A DNA stretch of 64,000 nt from Lentibacter sp. XHP0401. Its GTDB lineage: Bacteria; Pseudomonadota; Alphaproteobacteria; Rhodobacterales; Rhodobacteraceae. The stretch lies in contig NZ_JAOWLC010000014.1 in NCBI RefSeq assembly GCF_025751535.1, positions 1-64,000 of the forward strand. Direction: 5' to 3'. The translations under genes were made by a program, and so were the position numbers. Positions 36,845 to 45,474 of this stretch are shown piece after piece. Under the pieces are notes generated by a model that was not told where the DNA came from, made no database searches, and saw nothing but the letters and a program-made list of their open reading frames with translations. Each line of letters opens with the position of its first letter. Positions within the stretch are counted from its first letter, which is position 1.

Positions 36845-38044
36845 GTGCCCCGTTCAAAACTGGAGATAGCTGACATCTTCCGCACCCATGGTCCTGCGTG
36901 GCGGCAGGCCAACGCCGGGCATGTCAGCCTCTCCCAGTTGAAGGTGATGTCAGCAATTGCAGCCTGCCGGACCGAGGCGCTCGGCGGGCATGTGGCCGGT
37001 TGCACCAAATGTGGGCACCATCACATCGCCTATAACTCCTGCAAGAACCGGCACTGCCCCAAATGCCAGGGTCCGGCTGCACGCGACTGGATGGCGGCCC
37101 GTGCCGAGGATCTGCTGCCGGTCGAATACTTCCACCTTGTCTTCACTTTACCAGCCGAGATTGCGCAGATCGCCTACTGGAACAAGAAGGCGGCCTATGG
37201 GCTGCTGTTCAAGGCGTCAGCACAAACGGTGATGACCATCGCGGCCGACCCCAAACGTATGGGCGCGCGGGTGGGCATGACCAGCGTGCTGCACACCTGG
37301 GGATCAGCGCTGACCCACCATCCGCATATCCACATGATCGTGCCGGGCGGCGGCCTGTCGCCCGACGGAGCGAAGTGGGTAGCCTGCGAACCGGGGTTCT
37401 TCCTCCATGTGCGGGTGCTGTCGCGGTTGTTCAGGCGCCTGTTTCTGGACGGGCTCATGGAACTGCACCGCACCGGGCAACTGGTCTTCTTCGGTGATTT
37501 CGAAGGGTTAGCCACCGCTGATGCCTTCAAGGCCTGGCTCGCCCCGTTCCGGAAGACCGAATGGGTGGTCTATGCCAAACCGCCCTTTGGAAGACCGGAG
37601 GCGGTTCTGGCCTATCTGAGCCGATACACCCACCGGGTAGCGATCTCGAACTCACGCCTGGTTAGCGCGGATGCGCAAACAGTCACGTTCCGCTGGAAGG
37701 ACTACCGCATCAAATCCGGCGACCGCCAAAAGGTTATGCGGCTGGCCACGCCCGAGTTCATTCGCCGTTTTCTGATCCATGTCCTCCCCGACAGATTCCA
37801 CCGCATCCGGCATTACGGCCTGCTGGCCAGTTCAACCCGCAAGGCCAACATCACGATGATCCGCGCCTAGCTCTGTGTCCAACGTCCAGAACAACCCGTT
37901 GCGCCAGGTGTCGAGGCCGAGATCATCCCACTCACCCTGCGTGAACCATGCCCTTGCTACGGCGGCCCGATGCGGATCATCGAGATCTTCCGGCGCGGGC
38001 AAAAACCGATGTCGCGCGCACCACCAAGGGAGCAGGCCGCATGA
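36845..38044 (+). pseudogene. tnpA: IS91-family transposase with a late in-frame TAG
   Basis: GTG start at 36845 (PRSKLEIADIFRTHGPAWRQ). The N-terminal zinc finger is CTKCGHHHIAYNSCKNRHCP, followed by KCQ. The rolling-circle-type catalytic region includes HTWGSALTHHPHIHMIVPGG and VLAYLSRYTHRVAISN. A TAG at 37868-37870 ends a 341-aa product, but the frame continues for 57 codons to 38044 with a second Cys motif (EPCPCYGGPMRIIEIFRRGQ). The total of 399 residues equals the family's normal length, so the TAG is a nonsense mutation. The shortened protein keeps the catalytic motifs. Confidence 0.88.
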
Positions 38045-38770
38045 CACACCGCCTGTCAGATGGCACAGAACGCCACCGGCTGCACCCTGCAGATCCGGTC
38101 ACGACAGGCTGTGCCCATCTTCCTTTGGCGCGAAACACAATGGCAATCACGCCAAATCGTGCAGCGGTTCCGAGGGCATCGAACGCGCTCGCGCCCGTCT
38201 CAGGCGCCCTGCGCACACTCGGCCGCACCCCTGATACAAACGGTGCCCCAACCGCAAGCACACTTTCCCCATAGGGTAATCCAAGCCCCCCGCGGCTTCC
38301 TCCTTCCGAGGTTTGTCAACGTGGGCCGCCATCTCATGGCTGCCACCGTCGCGCCGCGGCCCACATCGAAAAACCTTCAGGGAAGCAGACCTTCGCGGCA
38401 TTGCAGCCCGCGCCCAAGGGTGACGCGAAAGCGGACGTCCGAGCTGCGCTTGGAGCTAGGCAAAAACTCGTAGGGGCGTTGCCAAAATTATTGCGGTGAC
38501 CCTAGTCGTATCCGCAAAGGCGCTTCAAAAACGACCGATTTTTCAACAGCCAACTTTGAAGAGGCGAGTGACCGAACGCGAGCTAGAGATCCCAGTGGAT
38601 CATCGGAACATGATGTAATGCCCATATTCGAAAATATGGCAACCGTTCAAGGAAGTCGTAGGACTTACGCTATTGGCTGGTGTGTTTAGACTTCCTCGTC
38701 AGGGTCAGTATATCGGCCCTGATCGTCATCTTAACCGATGCTTTTTAAAAGACAGTTGGAGGATACTCAC
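38045..38770. other. IS91 tail and promoter region of the binding-protein gene
   Basis: 38045-38460 is GC-rich and non-coding, as expected for the terminal region of an IS91 unit. A sequence GGGGCGTTGCCAAA at 38473-38486 resembles the IS6 end at 35741. From about 38600 the DNA is AT-rich and leads into the binding-protein gene, with a palindrome at 38622. No gene seen. Confidence 0.45.
38622..38639 (+). promoter_or_regulatory. Palindrome upstream of binding-protein gene
   Basis: CCATATT-CGAA-AATATGG, a perfect 7-bp inverted repeat about 130 bp before the start codon. A candidate operator. The regulator is unknown; the AraC protein in the neighbouring cluster is one possibility. Confidence 0.4.
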
Positions 38771-39949
38771 ATGAAATACATTGCACCCGCAGTTGTCATC
38801 GCAGCGCTCGCGATGCCGGCACTTGCCGAAGAAGTCAAGATCGGAGTGGTCTTGGGCTTTACCGGGCCCGTCGAATCAATGACGCCGCAAATGGCCGCAG
38901 CAGCTGAATTGGCTATGAAAGAGGCAAGTGCGACAGGGCTTTTCTTGGACGGCAGTACTCTTGTGCCAATCCGGGGCGATAGCACGTGCGTCGACGCAAG
39001 TGCCGCCAATGCTGTCGCAGAACGCCTTGTCACATCAGATCGCGTGAAGGGCATCGTCGGCGCGGCTTGTTCCGGCGTCACCTCAGCGATCTTGCAAGGC
39101 GTGGCGCGGCCCAACGGCATAGCTATGGTATCGCCGGCTTCCACCTCGCCAGGGCTGTCATCGGCGGAAGATGACGGATTGTTCTTTCGCACAGCACCAG
39201 CTGATACACGGCAAGCGCAGATCATGTCGGAAATCCTTACGGACCGGGGTGTAAAATCGGTCGCTGTGTCCTTCACCAACAATGACTATGGCAAAGGGCT
39301 TTCTGAGGCGTTCAAGACCGCTTTCGAAGAAACCGGCGGCGAGGTTACTATATCCGCCTCGCATGAAGACGGTAAATCGGATTACTCCGGAGAGATCGGT
39401 GCGCTAGCCTCTGCAGGTGGCGAAGTGTTGGTCGTGGTCGGCTACATTGATCGGGGTGGCGCGGCTATCACCCAGCAGGCACTGGACAGCGGGGCCTTCG
39501 ACCGATTCCATTTTGCAGACGCCATGATCGGCGATGCACTGGAGGAGAAATTCGGCACTGATATCGCTGGCTCCACCGGTCAGTTCTCCGGCACGGATAG
39601 TCCGGGCGTCAAGATGTTTGCCAAAATGGTCGGTAGTGAATTCGACGCGACATCAGCATATACACCCGAAAGCTATGACGCAGCGGCACTGATGATTTTG
39701 GCGATGCAGGCTGCCGAGTCAACAGATGGATCCGAATACAAATCGCATTTCTTTGACGTGGCAAACGCGCCGGGCGAAAAAATCTATCCCGGAGAGTTGG
39801 GCAAGGCGTTGAAGATCCTGAGCGAAGGCGGCGAGATCGACTATGAAGGCGGCTCGGCCGTCGAACTGATCGGAGCAGGCGAAAGCGCCGGGAACTTCCG
39901 CGAAATCGAGATCATCGAAGGCAAAGCCGTGACAGTGAAATACCGCTAA
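38771..39949 (+). CDS. ABC transporter substrate-binding protein, branched-chain amino acid type
   Basis: 392 aa, periplasmic, with signal peptide (MKYIAPAVVIAALAMPALAE). The mature protein is a Peripla_BP_6-type fold: EVKIGVVLGFTGPVESMTPQ, VKGIVGAACSGVTSAILQGV and IAMVSPASTSPGLS. The ATG at 38771 follows GGAGGATACTCAC. No permease or ATPase of this class is nearby, so it must use a transporter encoded elsewhere. Related proteins bind aromatic acids as well as amino acids, and the convergent UbiD/UbiX cluster makes an aromatic acid plausible. A shared terminator separates the two. Confidence 0.85.
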   Translation: MKYIAPAVVIAALAMPALAEEVKIGVVLGFTGPVESMTPQMAAAAELAMKEASATGLFLDGSTLVPIRGDSTCVDASAANAVAERLVTSDRVKGIVGAACSGVTSAILQGVARPNGIAMVSPASTSPGLSSAEDDGLFFRTAPADTRQAQIMSEILTDRGVKSVAVSFTNNDYGKGLSEAFKTAFEETGGEVTISASHEDGKSDYSGEIGALASAGGEVLVVVGYIDRGGAAITQQALDSGAFDRFHFADAMIGDALEEKFGTDIAGSTGQFSGTDSPGVKMFAKMVGSEFDATSAYTPESYDAAALMILAMQAAESTDGSEYKSHFFDVANAPGEKIYPGELGKALKILSEGGEIDYEGGSAVELIGAGESAGNFREIEIIEGKAVTVKYR

Positions 39950-39966
39950 GAGCGTAAGTACGATAA

Positions 39967-39993
39967 CCCCGACAGGTGCTGCACCTGCCGGGG
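39967..39993. terminator. Bidirectional rho-independent terminator
   Basis: CCCCGACAGGTG-CTG-CACCTGCCGGGG: 12-bp stem with a single mismatch, followed by TCTT, placed between the convergent genes ending at 39949 and 40001. Confidence 0.85.
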
Positions 39994-40000
39994 TCTTACT

Positions 40001-40483
40001 CTAAAGGCAAAGTGAAGCCAGCCGCCTAAGGGCATCACCCTCCACCGCCAGCGCGGGGATCAAGCGTTGAGCATTGTGCATCATGTCGGTGTGAGCCTCG
40101 CTGCCCGTTACGGTAGCCAGATTTTTCGCGTGACGATACAGTAACGCCTGTTCGATCTGTTCGGCCTGCAACTCCAGCAGCTTGATCGCAGATCTGATCG
40201 GATCTTCATGCTGTCCAGAGGCAGGCCGACGCGCGACCCGAGCGTGGCGCAGGGGCCTCACTACTGTTTCATGCCATTCGGCGACAGCATCCAGTGCCAC
40301 AAGGTCATGCGTGACGCGTCGCTCCTCTTGTCCCAGCCAGAAGGCGAAAAGCAGCAGGTTGACGTCAATACCGACACGTTCCTGCATTTCCAGACAGGTT
40401 GTTGCCACACCAGGCCGCGTGTAGCGATCCAGCGAAAATCGCCAGAACGGATTGTCCAGCGTAGGATCCTCAAAATAGCTCAT
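40001..40483 (-). CDS. TIGR02444 (DUF2390) family protein
   Basis: 160 aa, helical and soluble. The family features are FWRFSLDRYTRPGVATTCLE near the N-terminus and GIDVNLLLFAFWLGQ. Function of the family is not known. Its start overlaps the UbiX stop by four bases (ATGA), so it is the last gene of the ALDH-UbiD-UbiX operon. This linkage is odd for the family, which otherwise tends to be solitary. Confidence 0.72.
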   Translation of the reverse strand: MSYFEDPTLDNPFWRFSLDRYTRPGVATTCLEMQERVGIDVNLLLFAFWLGQEERRVTHDLVALDAVAEWHETVVRPLRHARVARRPASGQHEDPIRSAIKLLELQAEQIEQALLYRHAKNLATVTGSEAHTDMMHNAQRLIPALAVEGDALRRLASLCL

Positions 40484-41064
40484 TCAGGGGGCGTGGACTT
40501 GCCCAGCCCTGCCCATCTCTGGATCGGCGCCTTAATCCCAAACTGATCCAGCGCTCGGCCCACGGTGAAGGACACCATCTCATCCAATGTGTCAGGCTTG
40601 GCATAGAACGCGGGCACCGGCGGCGCGATGATAGCCCCCATTTCTGCCGCCGCCATCATGCTGCGCAGATGTCCCAGGTGGAGCGGTGTTTCGCGCACCA
40701 TCAAGAGCAGAGGCCGACGCTCCTTGAGTGTTACATCCGCCGCGCGTGTGAGTAGGGTCGAAGTCACGCCAGTCACAATTTCCGATAACGTCCTGACAGA
40801 GCACGGCGTTATCATCATACCGTCTGCCGGAAACGACCCACTTGCGATGGTAGCACCAACGTTGCCAATGGCGTGCAACTGATCGCAAAGCGGCTCCAAG
40901 TCACGGATGCCGATGTCCAATTCATCCCGCAACGTCAATTCCGCCGAGCGGCTGGCAACCACATGCGTCTCCACCCCCGCAGCGCGCAGCATTTCCAACG
41001 CGCGGAGACCATAAATCGCCCCGCTTGCCCCGGAAAATCCGACGATGATCCGCTTGCTGTTCAT
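40480..41064 (-). CDS. ubiX: UbiX-family flavin prenyltransferase
   Basis: 194 aa. UbiX makes prenylated FMN from reduced FMN and dimethylallyl phosphate, the cofactor required by UbiD-type decarboxylases. Family motifs: IIVGFSGASGAIYGLRALEM (flavin-binding N-terminus), DGMMITPCSVRTLSEI, and RPLLLMVRETPLHLGHL with IIAPPVPAFY. Length is normal. It overlaps the upstream ubiD gene by four bases. As a dedicated copy inside a catabolic operon it probably serves the adjacent decarboxylase rather than ubiquinone synthesis. Confidence 0.93.
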   Translation of the reverse strand: MNSKRIIVGFSGASGAIYGLRALEMLRAAGVETHVVASRSAELTLRDELDIGIRDLEPLCDQLHAIGNVGATIASGSFPADGMMITPCSVRTLSEIVTGVTSTLLTRAADVTLKERRPLLLMVRETPLHLGHLRSMMAAAEMGAIIAPPVPAFYAKPDTLDEMVSFTVGRALDQFGIKAPIQRWAGLGKSTPPE

Positions 41065-42395
41065 GGCTCGAGGTACTTCGACAGGTCAATATCGGCCACG
41101 CCTGGCACAGACTTGCGGGAAAACTCCGCCTCGCGGCCCCAAGGCATTGTCGCGTCGATGGTAAGACGACCCCAGTGATCTTTCATCTCGTCACGATAGA
41201 AACCGGGGAAATCATGCAGCACCTGCGCGCGGGTGTCGGCACGCCCGCGTGTCATGTAGGCCCACATCACATCATCTAAGTTGTAGATGTCCACATCAGA
41301 ATCCACGGCAATCACCACCTTGTTGTAATCCAGATGGGAACCCAACGCGGCAAGGATCGCGTGCTTACCGTGACCTTCGTATTGTTTATCGATCTTGATG
41401 ATTGAGATCATCACATTCGGCTTGCAGCTGACATCCAGCACACCCGGCACCATGCCAGACACATGGCCATAGACCTTTGCAGCGATCACCGCCTCCAATG
41501 GGCGCAGATCTTCGTTTGATCCGCACAACAACCCGTGCAAAACAGCATCCTTCCTGCGCTCTACGTGGGTCACCTCGAAAACATGATTGTCACCTACTTC
41601 GACATAAAAACCCATGAATTCACCAAACGGCCCCTCAGGACGCCTGATATTCGGCAGGAAGCGGCCTTCAACTACGATGTCTACGCTTGCAGGCACTTCA
41701 AGATCGATGGTCTTGCACTTGCGCATGGCGATCTTTTCACCTCGGATTTGCGCAGCCATTGCCAATTCACTTGCGTCGATGGGCAACGATGCACAGGCGC
41801 CCAGAAACAGCTCAGGCGGGCAGGATAGCAACAATGCGGCCTCCAGCGGCGCGCCCTTTTCCTCAGCCCGCTTCTGGTATTGGGTCAGGTCATGAGGCCC
41901 TCCCAAACGCACGCGCAGCTCGTCGTCGCTAATCTGCTGGGAGCGGTGGAACGACAGGTTCGGCACGCCGGTGTCAGGGTCGTTTGCCAGATAGACGGCA
42001 GATGTGAAATAAGGGCCGCCGTCCTTACCATGCCAAGTCAGGGCGGGTAGGTCGCTCAGCTTGCAGGCGACAAATTCGCCATCTATGCCAGCCTTTGCTG
42101 TCTCATAGACCGCCTCGTCCTTGGCGCCCATGCAAGCCTCGGTCAGCTCGATCCACCTCGCGCAGAACGATTGGCCCGGTGCCGCGCCTACCATCCGTAG
42201 CAACCGTTCATGGCTGCCGTAGATGTTCGACACGACAGGGATGTCAGACCCTACAACATCATGAAACAGCACCGCTTCGTTGCTGCTGTCCTGAAGCGCC
42301 TTGGTCACGGCGGCCAGCTCGAATTCCGGATTGACCTGCCGTTCGACGTGTTTTAGATCGCCGTGTTTTTCAAGGCTCTTGAGTAGATGCTGCAT
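41061..42395 (-). CDS. ubiD: UbiD-family prenylated-FMN-dependent decarboxylase
   Basis: 444 aa, somewhat shorter than E. coli UbiD. Features include VFHDVVGSD-like N-terminal region (EAVLFHDVVGSDIPVVSNIY), IRRPEGPFGEFMGFYVE, which holds the conserved acidic residues near the flavin, and DVDIYNLDDVMWAYMTR. Members decarboxylate aromatic and alpha,beta-unsaturated acids reversibly. It starts 17 bp after the aldehyde dehydrogenase stop and is coupled to ubiX. The substrate cannot be deduced; phenolic acids are likely given the operon. Confidence 0.9.
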   Translation of the reverse strand: MQHLLKSLEKHGDLKHVERQVNPEFELAAVTKALQDSSNEAVLFHDVVGSDIPVVSNIYGSHERLLRMVGAAPGQSFCARWIELTEACMGAKDEAVYETAKAGIDGEFVACKLSDLPALTWHGKDGGPYFTSAVYLANDPDTGVPNLSFHRSQQISDDELRVRLGGPHDLTQYQKRAEEKGAPLEAALLLSCPPELFLGACASLPIDASELAMAAQIRGEKIAMRKCKTIDLEVPASVDIVVEGRFLPNIRRPEGPFGEFMGFYVEVGDNHVFEVTHVERRKDAVLHGLLCGSNEDLRPLEAVIAAKVYGHVSGMVPGVLDVSCKPNVMISIIKIDKQYEGHGKHAILAALGSHLDYNKVVIAVDSDVDIYNLDDVMWAYMTRGRADTRAQVLHDFPGFYRDEMKDHWGRLTIDATMPWGREAEFSRKSVPGVADIDLSKYLEP

Positions 42396-42412
42396 GTCGA
42401 TCCCCTTCCGGT

Positions 42413-43810
42413 TCAGGCGGCGGTTTTTTGTGAACGGATGACAAGCGCCTTCTTGCGCATGAACCGCATGAACCCACCAGGACCATAACGGCTGCCACCA
42501 AGCCCTGACGCACCAAAAGCTGTCTTTTCGGCCTGCGAAACACCGCCCATCGTATCAAAATCGTTGATCCAGATACCCCCGGCGTTGAGTTGCTCGCCTA
42601 TACGGATGGCTTCGTCCTCTTCACCGATCACGGTGGCGCTGAGGCCATAGATGGTTTCATTAGCAAGGCGCACGGCCTCGGACGTATCGGTGAAACGCAT
42701 GATTGGCACGATTGGGCCAAAGGTTTCATTTTGCATTATTTTCATCGTGTGATCGACGTCCACCAGAACAGTTGGTTCGCACCACAATCCCCCATCGGAA
42801 TTGATGATCTCGCCGCCGGTCAGGATTTTGGCGCCCTTGGCGACCGCATCATCCAGTTGATCTTGAAGGATTACTGCCTGTTTCTGGAAAATAACCGGAC
42901 CAAGCGGACCGGAATTCGCCGCATCAGTATTCATTTTCTGCTTCTGCATTTCGGCTACAATGGCCTGTGTCACCTGGTCGGCGAGGCTGGAAGCGACATA
43001 AACCCGTTCGATCGCACAGCACAGCTGGCCGCTGTTTTCGACTGCACCGCGCACGATGATCTCGGCAGCGTCATCAACGTCAGCATTGCCAAGGACAATG
43101 GCTGCATCATTGCCGCCCAATTCAAGGAACGCGGTCTTGAATTGTTCGGCGGCACGCTTTTGCACGATCTGACCTGTGGACACACTGCCGGTAAAGACAA
43201 CTGTATCGCTCAGATCAATCACATCGCCGCCAACCTCGGCGCCGCCTTCGACAAGAACGAGAATGTCTCGCAGGGCGTCCACTTCAGCAACGGCTGCACG
43301 GAAAGCGGGGATGAAACGCGGCGTGACCTCGCTTGGTTTAATCATCACAGCAGAACCGGCAAGCAACGCGGTAATCGCGTCGATCATGCACAGGATAAGC
43401 GGGTAGTTCCACGGCGAGATGATACCCACCAAAGCATGTGGAACATATTGTTGCTGGAACCGCAGGCTTGCATCGGACCCGGATTGTCCGGTGATCTGCA
43501 TCATCGCATCCGCCGCAGTAGCACAGCGCATCTGGGTAATGCCTTTCAGCCCTTCGAGCTCGGCAACCGACATGTCGTACCGACCGGTATCTTCCGTCAA
43601 CTTGCCAATGATGTCTTCACGGTGTTTTTCAACGGCGTCACAGAGTGCAAGCATTGCATCGCAGCGCGCGCTCAGGGGGAGTTGCACCCAGTTTTCTTGT
43701 GCATTGCGCATGCTGACCGCAATGGTTTCCAACTCTGCTCGGCTTTGCGGCTGAATAGCGTAGTCGATTTTGCCAGTGCGGGGATTTCTGACTTGTATTT
43801 TCTTGCGCAT
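42413..43810 (-). CDS. NAD(P)-dependent aldehyde dehydrogenase
   Basis: 465 aa from the ATG at 43810. The ALDH landmarks are all present: IISPWNYPLILCMIDAITAL, nucleotide-binding VVFTGSVSTGQIVQKRA, the general-base region FLELGGNDAAIVLGNADVD, the catalytic Cys in SGQLCCAIERVYV and FGPIVPIMRFTD. It would oxidise an aldehyde to the acid, possibly giving the substrate for the UbiD decarboxylase next to it. First gene of the ALDH-ubiD-ubiX-TIGR02444 operon; 128 bp separates it from the AraC gene and may hold a regulated promoter. Confidence 0.92.
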   Translation of the reverse strand: MRKKIQVRNPRTGKIDYAIQPQSRAELETIAVSMRNAQENWVQLPLSARCDAMLALCDAVEKHREDIIGKLTEDTGRYDMSVAELEGLKGITQMRCATAADAMMQITGQSGSDASLRFQQQYVPHALVGIISPWNYPLILCMIDAITALLAGSAVMIKPSEVTPRFIPAFRAAVAEVDALRDILVLVEGGAEVGGDVIDLSDTVVFTGSVSTGQIVQKRAAEQFKTAFLELGGNDAAIVLGNADVDDAAEIIVRGAVENSGQLCCAIERVYVASSLADQVTQAIVAEMQKQKMNTDAANSGPLGPVIFQKQAVILQDQLDDAVAKGAKILTGGEIINSDGGLWCEPTVLVDVDHTMKIMQNETFGPIVPIMRFTDTSEAVRLANETIYGLSATVIGEEDEAIRIGEQLNAGGIWINDFDTMGGVSQAEKTAFGASGLGGSRYGPGGFMRFMRKKALVIRSQKTAA

Positions 43811-43938
43811 CACGGGGTCCTCAATTTCATTAAACACAAACACGGCCGATGATCTCAAGCGGACGTTTAAGCTAAACATAGCAGATCAGCACCCAGATTA
43901 GCGAAGGTGTAGACTGTTGCATTCAGACGTTTGTTTTC

Positions 43939-45030
43939 TCATTTCGGAAACTCGCCGCCCCGCCGGCGGACCTGATGTGCTGATTTTGGCGGAACGCCGA
44001 AATAGGATTTGAAAGCCGAGGAGAAACTGGCCTGACGCTCATAGCCTACAGCACGCCCGATTGCCGCAACCGAGCCCTCACGCCGCTGCAACAAATCAAG
44101 AGCATGTTCCATCCGAATAGCCGTCCGGTATTTATGAATAGTTGTCCCGTTCACAAGCCGAAAACCGCTCTTAAGCTTGGTTGTGTTGGTACCAAGTTCC
44201 TTGGCCAATCTGGTCAGGGTGAAATGTTCGGCAAGATCCTCATGTAAGCGGGACCGCAGTTCAGCTATCATGCGCACGTCTGCGGGTGACAAATCTTGTA
44301 CCGGATTTCCTTTTTCCGTTGCCGCATCAATACTGTCCACGGATTCACCAATCAGCTGAAGGATCAGCCCTGTTAACGTCACCAGATCGCGGCGGTTTGA
44401 AACTTGCAAGTTTATCATACGCCGCAATGTCATAAGGCTGTCAGCTGAAAGTATCGTTTCGATCATAGTGGATACACCGCTGGGCGGCGAGATAAGCGCT
44501 TGCCCTGCCGCGCTCTCAAACGGAAAGTCCGTATACTCCGTCAGGAAAGCAGGGGTAACGTAAATGGATGTCTTGAGGTGTTCACCGGGGCCGCTCCAGA
44601 CCGTATAGTCGACGTCTTCAGTTTGCCGACAGCAGAACAAATCACCACTATGAAAGCTGATTTCCGGATCGTCTTGCGCTTTCACACCAACTGCGACTGG
44701 CCCTTCAAGCAGATAGTGAAATTCAACAAATCCCTCGCCCTTGACTGTCTCAATGCGGGGTTCATGCACATCAGCACGTGTCGTCACCAGCAGCAGGTCG
44801 CCACCCAGTCGCATAAAATGCCAGCGAAACCTGCTTTGTCGGTCTACAATATCGACGTTTGTGCAACTGCCTTCCATCAAGGGGTTGGTCAGCGTAGGCC
44901 ACTCATTGCTTTCCCGCTCAACAGACTCGAAAACTTGAAGCAGCGAGTTGCTGCCATCGCCGAGTATATCACGAAAAAGTCCGGCAGCTTTGGTATCTGG
45001 GTCAAAAGAGTTTTTGCTTGGCGGGATCAT
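43939..45030 (-). CDS. AraC-family transcriptional regulator
   Basis: 363 aa. The C-terminal 100 residues contain two helix-turn-helix motifs (FTLTRLAKELGTNTTKLKSG, then GSVAAIGRAVGYERQASFSS and FKSYFGVPP). The N-terminal part is a cupin-like effector-binding region (LEGPVAVGVKAQDDPEISFH). It lies between the FAD-oxidoreductase/RidA genes (22 bp upstream) and the ALDH operon (downstream), all on the same strand, and likely activates one or both in response to the pathway substrate. Confidence 0.88.
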   Translation of the reverse strand: MIPPSKNSFDPDTKAAGLFRDILGDGSNSLLQVFESVERESNEWPTLTNPLMEGSCTNVDIVDRQSRFRWHFMRLGGDLLLVTTRADVHEPRIETVKGEGFVEFHYLLEGPVAVGVKAQDDPEISFHSGDLFCCRQTEDVDYTVWSGPGEHLKTSIYVTPAFLTEYTDFPFESAAGQALISPPSGVSTMIETILSADSLMTLRRMINLQVSNRRDLVTLTGLILQLIGESVDSIDAATEKGNPVQDLSPADVRMIAELRSRLHEDLAEHFTLTRLAKELGTNTTKLKSGFRLVNGTTIHKYRTAIRMEHALDLLQRREGSVAAIGRAVGYERQASFSSAFKSYFGVPPKSAHQVRRRGGEFPK

Positions 45031-45052
45031 CCCATGGATATTAACCGCGCTG

Positions 45053-45436
45053 TCAGCCTTTGGCTATAGATGCGGTTACCTCGATTTCCACCTTCGCGCC
45101 GGGGCGCGGGATCTGACAGACGACCAGCGTATTCGTGGGCCGAATGTCTCCAAACACGTCCCCGAGCACCGAAGCCACAGCGCCCAGATAGGCAGCATCA
45201 GTCAAGTAAACTCGGGCCTGAACCACGTTTCGAATACTGGCGCCCGCCTGCACCAGCGTTTCGTCAATCGCGCTCAACGCGTTGCGTGTTTGTGCAGCGA
45301 CTTCATCCGGCAGATCACCGCTCTCGGGATCATCGCCCAATGTGCCGGAAACATAAATTCGCTCCATATCAATTACGGCGCGGGCAAACCCGGCAAAGTC
45401 TTCTGCGGGGGCTCCTGAGAAAATACGGTTTTTCAT
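45053..45436 (-). CDS. ridA: RidA-family enamine/imine deaminase
   Basis: 127 aa from the ATG at 45436. Family motifs: MERIYVSGTLGDDPESGDLP, VQARVYLTDAAYLGAV with the conserved Arg, and IPRPGAKVEIEVTASI with the conserved Glu. RidA proteins hydrolyse reactive enamines/imines. Here it lies 38 bp downstream of an FAD-dependent oxidoreductase that could produce an imine, which suggests that the oxidase acts on an amine. This is inference. Confidence 0.88.
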   Translation of the reverse strand: MKNRIFSGAPAEDFAGFARAVIDMERIYVSGTLGDDPESGDLPDEVAAQTRNALSAIDETLVQAGASIRNVVQARVYLTDAAYLGAVASVLGDVFGDIRPTNTLVVCQIPRPGAKVEIEVTASIAKG

Positions 45437-45474
45437 AATGTCTTGTCCTTTCGATTTTATGGGGAGACGACCTG

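Noticed and set aside
42590-43852. Open frame of 420 codons opposite the aldehyde dehydrogenase
   Set aside because: Antisense shadow of a gene with all ALDH motifs.
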